Positions 1 through 7,960 of a stretch of 21,234 nt of DNA are shown piece after piece (positions within the stretch are counted from its first letter, which is position 1; each line of letters starts with the position of its first letter). A program made the translations under genes and the position numbers. Origin of the DNA: Chara braunii (lineage: Eukaryota > Streptophyta > Charophyceae > Charales > Characeae); contig BFEA01000114.1 of the NCBI GenBank assembly GCA_003427395.1, forward strand, positions 2,319,988 through 2,341,221, written 5' to 3'. The notes beneath the pieces are model-generated. The model had not been told where the DNA came from, made no database searches, and saw nothing but the letters and a program-made list of their open reading frames with translations.

Positions 1-466
1 CACCGACTCATATATTTGATAATTTTTCTGAAAAGATCACGACCTAATCTACCGGGCCACCAACTTCCATATTTTTTTTCGAATTGGTCTGAGCGAATAA
101 AATCACCAAAGTTGGGGTATTTTTTTGTTGACCGATTGTTAGCAGAGTGGCACAAATGGAAAATGCTCTGATTTGACGCGGCGATAATTTCATTATGTAA
201 ACATATATACAATACACGTTTAATATTTTTCCTGGCAAGATCACCTGCGGGCTCTGATTCGACGTGGCACAAATTATGTTTAATACCAAAATTTCAGATT
301 TTTTGTTGGATTATTGAATGGCAAAAATCGTTAAAGTCGGTGTTTGGAAAGTGGGTGATTAGACCCGTTGGTTGCCTGTCGGTCGGCACCCCTCCCAAAT
401 GTGGCCTTAACTCATCGGAATGCTCATTTTTAGCCGACGGGGCGACTGGTGGTTTAACCACCTGGC
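1..466 (+). mobile_element. Half-copy of the palindromic element found at 3954-4750
   Basis: The stretch containing aagatcacgacctaatct (about 34-51) and the later blocks caaagttggg, gggtgattagacccg, ggccttaactcatcgg and gactggtggtttaaccacc follow, in order, the left arm and centre of the palindrome at 3954-4750. An extra block of about 200 bp (roughly 110-320) is not in the other copy and carries its own internal duplication (gtggcacaaat, then tgatt.gacg). The right arm is absent; retrotransposon RNase H sequence follows at once. Confidence 0.7.
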
Positions 467-960
467 ACGTTGGACTGAACTACTATAACATTTATTTTTG
501 ACTTGGTTTATATTCCAGATAAAAATAATCGACTAGTTGATGCCTTGTCGAGGTGACAAATTCACTTTGTTCGACTTTTACATTATTCACTTGTTTGATT
601 TTGTCCCTCATTTACAACAACGGTCGACATCCATTTTTTTTATTGCTTTTGTAATACTTTAATCCTTATCTATAAGCAACTTCGACCCGGTGAGTTTATT
701 GATGCATACTCTCATATTGATGACTTTGTGTATCGCTCAATCTTAAGATATTCTTATTTGTTTGTTTGTGATTACATACAATTTTCTCTTGAAATTTCAT
801 AAGAGTATCGTGATTTTCGAACTGCAGATCATCTTGGTCCTCATAAAATGTATGACTCGATCATTCATTTTTTCATTTGACCCAAATGCGTTACTACTGG
901 AAAATCGCCCTACAATTGAGCCATAATCAACTTTATGTTAAGAGATGCATCGCCATTCAT
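459..960 (+). pseudogene. Decayed Ty3/gypsy pol: RNase H end to integrase zinc region
   Basis: Bases 459-485 read HLARWTELL and, after a frame change, 500-556 read DLVYIPDKNNRLVDALSR then a stop. This is the characteristic end of the Ty3/gypsy RNase H (YIPGK.N...DALSR). About 260 bp on, 818-960 hold DHLGPHKMYDSI, then in another frame MRYYW and KRCIAIH, resembling the H2C2 zinc region of the integrase at the expected distance. Several stops and shifts show an old, inactive copy. The RNase H call is firm; the integrase call is tentative. Confidence 0.75.
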
Positions 961-1158
961 ACAAGACACGTATTCTTACGGACACATAATGACAATCTGC
1001 ATTAATAACATAGCTAGGCATATGGGTTGTAACAATGAGGAGTAAAGATTAATCTGCTATGTGAAGCATAAGTGTAAAGTTTACGATTTGCTTGAAATCA
1101 TCAAATGTCTATAGTATTGTTATATTCAAGTCTCAACGAGCATTTTGGATGTGAGGAA

Positions 1159-1500
1159 CTGCGTAGCACCGTGCTCATGTTTGGAGGCGAACACGAACAT
1201 GTTCGCCCGAACGCGAACAAACGCCCAAAACCTTCCGAACGCGAACATACAAATATTAAAAAAAAAACAAAAAAAAACAATATATATTATGTAAAATAAC
1301 AGTGCAAGAAACTTTTGCCTTGGATACATGTTCAAATTTGTAGCCAAATCATAAGTCAAATATTAAAAATCGAATTTATTTTATTTTATTTATAAAAAAA
1401 AAAATGTTCACTCGAATATATTCGCGAGCTGTTCGTGCGAACATGCAAACACGTTCACGTGAACATGAAGGGGCGCAAACATGTTCGCCGTGCTACGAAG
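1159..1500. mobile_element. hAT-like MITE, copy 1
   Basis: This 342-bp non-coding element has short terminal inverted repeats (ctgcgtagcac and, inverted, cttcgtagcac). It is flanked by gtgaggaa (1151-1158) and gtgaggag (1501-1508), a 7/8 match to an 8-bp target-site duplication as made by hAT transposases. Its ends are rich in gaacatgttcg words that pair with each other. The core cttttgccttgg...catgttcaaatt is shared, inverted, with copy 2 at 6452-6777. Confidence 0.75.
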
Positions 1501-1592
1501 GTGAGGAGATAAATGTGTTATGATACAGATCAAAATTATGAATTACCAACTAATAAAAAATAACTAGTCTCATAAAACGAACGTAACTAAAT

Positions 1593-1880
1593 GATGTTTG
1601 TGAGAGTAGGTCAATTTTGAATCGCAAGTATCTTACGATCGTCCACATAACGTTGGCCGAAGATACTATATAACCTAAGTAAGTGATCCACTTACGCACA
1701 AACTTGCATGTTAGGCTCATATACGAATTTAATTTCGTGATGTTTGTGAGAGTATGTCAATCCCGAATCACAAGTATTTTACGACATAATCAATAGATAG
1801 GATGCGACTTAGGTAATAAATCAACTCACACTAACTTGCATTCACTTAGTCTGGCATATACGTGTCGGTTCTGCAGGATC
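1593..1880. repeat. Diverged tandem duplication, 146-bp unit
   Basis: The word gatgtttgtgagagta starts at 1593 and again at 1739, followed in both units by gtcaat, gaatc.caagtat.ttacga, acttgcat and catatacg in the same order. The rest of 1509-2368 shows no gene I can support. Confidence 0.65.
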
Positions 1881-2368
1881 TGAGGGCCATAATAAAAATG
1901 GTGAAAATGTTTTTCAAAAGTCTTATTAATGATCAAAATAATGTCGAGTTACACAATAACACAAACCGTCCAAGTAGTCCAAAGATCGAGTTTATCACCC
2001 GTTGGGCTGTCAAAGGGGCATTGGTGGCAAAAACCAAAAACTGAAAATGAACTTCTCAATGCTTTCCTTATGAATATAATTATGAAGGTAACCACTACAT
2101 AATCAATCTTTGTAAGAACCTGTGTTCCACATAAATGACCGAGAATCTCATTTATCATCGAAAGGGGTAACATTTTTTTGTGGTCATTCGGTTTAAACAC
2201 TGCAAGTCATCACACAACATAATATACCATTGTTTGTCTTTTGACAAAATACTTAAACAACAAGTACTTGGCCCAACTATCGACCGTGGAAAAAAAAAGA
2301 GTAGAAATATTTTTAGTCGGATTATTTTAGGCGCTCCTGTAGTAGCCCGCACGTTTCCTAAAATCGTG

Positions 2369-2382
2369 GCCCGTTAACGGGC
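2369..2382. repeat. Perfect 14-bp palindrome
   Basis: gcccgttaacgggc is an exact palindrome. It lies just outside the element-like end that begins near 2384. No known regulatory role can be assigned. Confidence 0.5.
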
Positions 2383-2419
2383 ACAACTCTAGGAAGTACT
2401 GGTGGTTTAACAATAAAAA

Positions 2420-2533
2420 ACTTGGCTCAATAAATCCAAGTGCTATCAGATAACCGAGTTGCCGCCGCAACTCAACCATATGGTGCGGTAACCTATACAA
2501 TATCCATTGCGGAGGTGCATGTCCTACCTCCAA
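2420..2533 (-). pseudogene. Ty3/gypsy reverse transcriptase N-terminal fragment
   Basis: The minus strand encodes APPQWILYRLPHHMVELRRQ then LGYLIALGFIEPS. This matches the start of the Ty3/gypsy RT domain (P...YR...E...L...G.I.PS). The match ends abruptly at about 2420, just before the word ttaaaccacc (2401-2410 inverted). The catalytic YxDD region is absent, so it is an isolated fragment. Confidence 0.75.
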
Positions 2534-2689
2534 CTCTATTGCATGGGATGCCCCATGACCAAATGAAAGCTTAAACCTCCAGTTTCCTTCAATATTTTTT
2601 TCCTGAAGCGATTTCCCGTCGATTGCCTATCAGAACCTACCAAACCTGCTGCGCGCAGACCTGCATATCGAAAAGTTGAAAGCATAGCA

Positions 2690-2753
2690 TTTGTGTTTAC
2701 GAAAACACAAAATCCAAACACACCGGTGCTAGAGTGAAAATACACTCTAGCAC
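2690..2753. repeat. Two adjacent perfect hairpins
   Basis: tttgtgttt (2690-2698) pairs with aaacacaaa (2703-2711) across a 4-base loop. Then gtgctagagtg (2726-2736) pairs with cactctagcac (2743-2753) across a 6-base loop. A near palindrome ggaggtttaaaccacc follows at 2758-2773. There is no T-run or gene context to make them terminators. Confidence 0.55.
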
Positions 2754-3176
2754 AGTGGAGGTTTAAACCACCGGTACCTCTGGGCCCCTTTTTGCACCAC
2801 ACACCATAAGAAAAATGAGCCACCAGTGGCGCAGTTTTTCCCTTTTTTGGTTGGTGCTGCCAAACGTTTTGATCGGGGACCATTGTTCATCCGAAGAAAC
2901 CCAGACTGACACAATTTCGATTCTCAAGTTCGCCTGAGCGAGGTACTTGTGGCTTAGATTTGCAAGTTTTCACAAGTAACACGACACCTTCCTATGGACA
3001 GATGGGCTGCTGATCTGAGGGCATATGCACACTAACACTGTCCTGTGTGTATCTGATTGGAATTAGAGCCCAAGCTGGATGTGTCTGACCCTATTAGGTC
3101 AACAGATCAGTGGGAAAAGTCCTGATGTGAGGACAACCTGAAAGGAGAGTGTGAGAAAAAACATATGTAGAAGGAG

Positions 3177-3314
3177 TGCACAAACTCGCACTGCCCCCTA
3201 CGCCAAACAAAGATTGAAGATATTACCCACCTTATTCTCAAATGCCCGAGGCACAGGGAATTTTGGGAAGATGGAATAGGGAAATCAAGGAGAAGGGAAT
3301 CGGGATTGGCATAG
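3177..3314 (+). pseudogene. LINE reverse-transcriptase zinc-binding (zf-RVT) fragment
   Basis: The frame 3177-3314 reads CTNSHCPLRQTKIEDITHLI then LKCPRHREFWEDGIG and a stop. C..C...ED..HL...CP..R is the zinc-knuckle signature at the C-terminal end of many LINE reverse transcriptases. The frame is closed by a stop at 3168, so only this tail is intact. The stretch 2780-3170 before it may be decayed LINE sequence, but I cannot show it. Confidence 0.65.
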
Positions 3315-3608
3315 AGCCTAACAGGCAGGCCTGGTGGCTACCTTGTCCAGCAATCATACAATATAAGATAAGAAAAATATTGCGCTATAGCTTGGCTAAC
3401 CTACCTTGAATCAACTGTAGTGTCGCTTGCACGAGGCTCGTTAGCGGAATTTCTTTGTTCTGAAGTCGGGTATTATAAAAGCTTTAGACACAAGATATAC
3501 TTCGTGAGGTGGGTACATAGATGTACATGATACATTCAGGACGTTGCTGACCTTTCTTCCCATGTCCTTTGGGATGTTAACCGCCAAACCTGAAATTGTG
3601 AATAATGA

Positions 3609-3664
3609 TTTTTTTTTTTTTCATTTTAATTTTCATTTTTCAACGGGCCAAGTGCCCAAGGCTG
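3609..3664 (-). mobile_element. Retroposon 3' end with poly(A), minus strand, copy 1
   Basis: Read on the minus strand, cagccttgggcacttggccc (3664-3645) runs into an A/T-rich stretch and a poly(A) tract (3621-3609). The same 20-mer with one change and the same order occurs at 8087-8039. Poly(A) after a shared end points to LINE or SINE 3' ends; the body upstream is not recognised. Confidence 0.55.
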
Positions 3665-3953
3665 ATATTACCAATAAGAGGATTGTGGCTGGGGTCCTCA
3701 CATTGCACCCAGAGTGACCGAATCGAACATGCAAAGGACCTGGCTCAGCGTCCCTCGTATGGTGATGATGATGATGAACTTCTGCTAATTCTATGAGAAC
3801 TGTGAGATAATGATAGTAATGACGATGATCCTAATGATGATGGAGATTAGTATGTAAAAAATATAGAAGACTATGCTGTATCAGCAAATTTGGCCTCGTA
3901 ATCCTAGAACAAACTCTAGCCTTATCGAAGATATAATGAAAGTTTATGGATGT

Positions 3954-4750
3954 GTCACCAGTCCCCCTGACGTCAGAAACCTCGGGGGTACCTGTAGTCC
4001 CCCTGATGTCAGAAACCTCAGGGGTACCGGTAGTGTAGAGTGGAAAACCGGTCAGGCCTGAAAAAGTGGAATTTGAGAAAATGCACCAAATCGGTCAGGC
4101 AAATATTCGATGGTCAAAATGACTTTTTTTTTTTCCTGATATTTTTCCCTGAAAGATCACGACCTAATCTACAAACCCTCAAATTTGCAGACATTTTGAT
4201 GAATTCTTCTGAGCACAAAAAATCGGCAAAGTTGCCGCTTGCAAATGGCGGGATTGGACCCGCCGGTGACGAACAGTGGTCGCCGCCCCTCCGTACAACC
4301 CGGCCCTAACTCACCGGGCCAAGGGGTTTCGGCTGGCGGGGGGACCGGTGGAACCACCACTCCCCCCGATAGTCGAAAACCCTCAGCCTTGTGAGTTAGG
4401 GCTGGGTTCTACGGAGGGGCGGCGACCATTCATCACCGGCGGGTCCAATCCTGCTATTTGAAAGCCGCAACTTTGGCAATTTTTAGTGCTCACAAGAATT
4501 CTTCGAGAATTCTGAAAATTTTACAGTCTGTGGATTAGGTCGTGACCTTTCAAAGAAAAATATCAGAAAAAAACAAATAAAATCATTTTGATGGTGAAAT
4601 AATCACCGCGCCCGACTGGCGCATTACCAATTTTTTGACACAAATTTCATTTTTGCCATTCACCCGGTTTTCCACTCTGTGCTACCGGTAACCCTCGTGA
4701 AACGACACTACTGGTCCCAAGAGGTTTATGACGTCGGGGGTAGTAGCGAC
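3954..4750. mobile_element. 797-bp palindromic (foldback) element
   Basis: Two imperfect arms of nearly 400 bp meet at the centre ggtggaaccacc (4347-4358). Matching blocks include gtcaccagtccccctgacgt and gtcgctactacccccgacgt (outer ends), ccggtag.g.agagtggaaa, tgatatttttc, gacctaatc.aca, gggattggacccgccggtga, gtcgccgcccctccgta and ccctaactca. The left outer end also holds a 37-bp tandem pair (about 3960-4033). There is no coding potential. Spacing is symmetrical around 4352-4353. No target-site duplication is evident. A half-copy lies at 1-466. Confidence 0.85.
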
Positions 4751-4812
4751 GAGAATTCGCTTCAGGAAAAAAATCTTGAAGGAAATTGGAGGTTTAAGAG
4801 AACACGTTACCT

Positions 4813-5470
4813 ACCAAAAGCACTCCTGCTGCCAAAACCACTAAGAACAAAGTTCACCAAACGTTTCAGGTCAAATGGAGACAACTCCCTCACCCCTCAT
4901 GGATCTATTCCCCCCTCGTTAAATTAAACCACCAATACGTTTCCAAGCTATTATTTCGAAGTCGCAGCGCATACACAGCCTTACAACTCTCGGGAAGTAC
5001 TGGGGCATCGATTCGCTGGACATCCATCCAGGCAAAATGGGTCGCATAGATGTCCACTCAGGCAAAATGGGTCGCATGCAAGGCCCATCATGCCTTGATG
5101 CATATCCAGCAAAACGCCACCCCGGTACTTCCCGAAAGTTGCACCCGAATACACACCGCGTATCTGTTCTTCAAGCGGGGAAAGGTAATTGGGGTTTAAC
5201 ATAGAAAGGGCACGAACAACAGGCCCTTGAAACGTGGCCGATTTGCACGTCTCTCACATTACCAAAAGCACTCGTGCTGCCCGGACCATTCAGAGTAAAG
5301 TTCAACGACCATTTCATGTCCAATGGAAACGACTCCTGCTCTCATGGATCTGGATCTGTCTGTCCCTGGAATGGATGTTTAATTAATATATTGGATCCTT
5401 GTTAATTGACATAGAAAGCGCAGGGCAACAGGCCCTTGAAATGTGGCTGAGTTGCATGTCTCGCACCGTG
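4813..5470. repeat. Diverged direct repeats, about 210-bp and 448-bp offsets
   Basis: accaaaagcactc.tgctgcc, then aaagttca, ttca.gtc.aatgga and ctcatggatct, occurs from 4813 and again from 5261. The block atagaaag.gca followed by caacaggcccttgaaa occurs at 5201 and 5411, a 210-bp offset. The reading frames suggest no intact protein, and I recognise none. Confidence 0.65.
4984..5141. mobile_element. Small inverted-repeat element with 22-bp ends
   Basis: Left end 4984-5005 and the reverse complement of 5120-5141 agree at 20 of 22 bases (core cgggaagtac.gggg). The interior holds a 30-bp direct repeat of ggcaaaatgggtcgcat (5031 and 5061). The same end word, caactctaggaagtactgg, stands alone at 2384-2402 next to the RT fragment. 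Confidence 0.65.
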
Positions 5471-6196
5471 GTGTTGCACCTTAGACTAAGAAATGGACTG
5501 TTATGGGAGTCTAGAGGAGGAAAAGGATTCCCATGGGTGGTCACTATGTGCCGTAAATGCTACCCCACTCCTAGTCCCGCATCATTGCTGGCTTCTTGAC
5601 CACAGTTTGGCTTTACTGAAATGATCCAGGCCATCTCATTGAACGGCCTGATATCGATCGCGAACCGGACCCTACCTTAGTTCATTCGTCACTGCGTTTG
5701 CCAAAATACTTGGGCACCCGTACCTTTTGCTATGAATTACTTCAGCCACTGTGCTTGGCTCTCGCTCATTTCCCACCTGCAATTTGAAAGGCGTCAGACG
5801 CATGACTTCGCCTTCGGCCATCACCGCACAAAAAACACGAGGTTGTTGATTGTTATGCGGAGAAATAAAAAGAAAGAGAGAAAAAGAACAACTACCTTCT
5901 TCTCCCGAATAGAACGTACAGTTATTACGCCTAAATATTTGGGGTCAGGGTTACCCCGAGTTCGCCCAGGGCCTAAAAACATGACCCAAATGGCCAAACG
6001 TTCGGGCCCCCCTGGCCGGCGTTCGGCTTTAATGTTTTTTTGTCTTCGTTTGGAGGGGAGGGGGGGGGGCAGAAGGTTTGTGGAGCTTGTGGTTTACACG
6101 TACACACATTAAACATAAAAATTTTAAAAAATTGAGGGCGGGGTGGGTAGTGGGGGGGTGGGTTGCCTGCTGAACGGCAAGGCCCCATGCCCTCAC

Positions 6197-6200
<4 letters not shown>
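5471..6200. other. Stretch without a recognised gene
   Basis: There is an open plus-strand frame of about 58 codons ending near 5788 (PDIDREPDPTLVHSSLRL within it), but I recognise no domain. 5930-6060 is GC-rich; 6050-6075 is a G-run. Confidence 0.5.
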
Positions 6201-6237
<37 letters not shown>

Positions 6238-6340
6238 ACGGGGAGCGCCACCCCCCCCCCCCCCCAGCCGATCAATCAGTCAATCAAAATATAGAAAAGG
6301 GCGAAAAGAAAAAGCACCGCCCCACGCGCGCGCGCGCGCG

Positions 6341-6374
<34 letters not shown>

Positions 6375-6389
6375 CACGCACGCGCGGAG
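6201..6389. repeat. TG/CG microsatellites with a C-run
   Basis: (TG)18 at 6201-6236 is followed by a 15-base C-run (about 6251-6265) and a second tract, (CG)n then (TG)n, at 6324-6374 ending in cacgcacgcgcg. Alternating purine-pyrimidine runs of this kind can form left-handed DNA; that is inference. Confidence 0.9.
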
Positions 6390-6451
6390 GGTGAGGGGTG
6401 ACCCCCCCCCTCCCAACCAACCAATAAATTAATCAATCAATCACTTAATAT

Positions 6452-6777
6452 CTAGGTTACCAATGGTCCGGGGGCCGGTCGTCTCCCCCGGACGTCGCCC
6501 CATACGTCCGGTACCCCCGTCGTCCGGAAAAACATTTTCTTTTTCGATTTTTTTTTCGGTTTTTGATTTTTAACTCATGATTGGATGCGAATTTGAACAT
6601 GACTCCAAGGCAAAAGTTGCTTGTATTGTTATTCTACATAACATATAATTTTTTCAGATTTTTCTGAGATTTTTTTTTTTTCTTTTCTTTTCTTTTTTCG
6701 CAAGGTCGGACACACCCTGTCCGGTCGGACATCCCGGACGGTCAGGGGGGTCCCGGACGTCCGATCCAACAACCTAG
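6452..6777. mobile_element. hAT-like MITE, copy 2, with 8-bp target-site duplication
   Basis: This 326-bp element has ends ctaggtt and aacctag and is flanked by the exact 8-bp direct repeat cttaatat (6444-6451 and 6778-6785). Eight-base duplications are the hAT superfamily signature. The terminal regions are rich in tccgg/gtccgg words; the core aaggcaaaagttgctt...ctacataacat matches copy 1 in inverted orientation. It has no coding capacity. Confidence 0.85.
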
Positions 6778-6785
6778 CTTAATAT

Positions 6786-7656
6786 ATCAAAAAATTAAAA
6801 AAAAAAAGGGATATATCTTGATTGATTGATTGATCGAGTGGTTGGGAGGGTACGCCTGCTTCATTCCTCCTCAATCCCTTACCCCACGAGCACTTGAGAC
6901 ATTCCCATAGTCCTCTTCAGGGCTCCGAGCGCATGCAGTCATGAATCAATTTAACCGGGCGCAGGCAGGCCTGTACAAAGGCTGGCTTGTTAACAGGTGC
7001 ACACCATGCTCAAGCACTGGTTCAACTTTACAGCGAAAGGAATAAACTTTACAGCAAAAAACAAAGTTTTTAACTTTCTACAGATCTTCTTGCCCGCTGA
7101 GCAAGACTACTAACAACTCCCCTCACATGCCCTGTGCAGAACATATCAGAATGTTCTGTACGTACGATTGTCTAAAACATAATGCTGACGCTTCACAACT
7201 CTGCAGTCCATAAGTGAAAAACAACGAAACGATAATTACCATTGCACATTTAGATTACAACCCCCCCCCCCAAACACTATTGGACCAAAATATGAACCTC
7301 CTGAACCTACTGACGCCAGCCCGCTGGTGATGCCAAGAAACAATTGCGTGAGCAAGTACACATCTTCATTGCTGTGCCTGATGAGTGTACATTGTGATAG
7401 GGACACGACGACCTCATGAACCATTTGATCGTGAAGTAGTTTCTGTTACACACTTAGTCGGATAGCGATTCCCCTTTCGTGAAGTTGCGAACGGGTATAC
7501 TCTCGAACATTTACCTGAAATGTCCCACAACGGCTGCATCCCCAGACCAATCGTTCCAATCACATTGCATAATCCTCGCACCACACTTGCAGTCCTGGAT
7601 GGGTGTCAACACATACGTCCTTGATTCAAACTGGCACTGCCAAGTGAGCTCACCTA
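6786..7656 (-). other. 3' flank of FtsH
   Basis: This region lies downstream of the FtsH stop and should include the 3' UTR. I see no clear AATAAA signal close to the stop. A C-run lies at 7261-7271. There is no other gene. Confidence 0.5.
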
Positions 7657-7824
7657 CTACTGCACATACAGCTCTGCCTGGCCATCGATAAACAATGCCG
7701 TGAACTCCTCGCCGTCAACAGTCTCCTTCTCCAGCAACAAGGCAGCCAACTTATGCAAGATGTCGATGTGCGTATTCAGCAGAGTACTTGCTCTGCGATA
7801 AGCAGTCTCCACCAGCTCTCTCAC
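7657..7824 (-). CDS. FTSH: FtsH terminal exon
   Basis: The last exon starts after an atatag acceptor with VRELVETAYRRASTLLNTHI and reads through DILHKLAALLLEKETVDGEE to FIDGQAELYVQ and a TAG stop at 7657-7659 (55 residues). This is the C-terminal helical bundle typical of chloroplast FtsH; the ending FIDGQAELYV is nearly that of land-plant type A proteins. It is too short for simple ORF listing and is recognised only by homology. Confidence 0.94.
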   Translation of the reverse strand: MRELVETAYRRASTLLNTHIDILHKLAALLLEKETVDGEEFTALFIDGQAELYVQ

Positions 7825-7880
7825 CTATATCAAACACACACACACCCACACACACACATGTTCGCTCATCAAGCCTTGGA

Positions 7881-7960
<80 letters not shown>

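Noticed and set aside
2690-2753. Paired hairpins as a transcription terminator or attachment site
   Set aside because: No gene ends here and no T-run follows; recorded only as hairpins.
3701-3760. Possible tRNA-derived SINE because of a gttcgattcgg B-box-like word on the minus strand
   Set aside because: No matching A box at the right distance was seen, so a pol III promoter is not supported.
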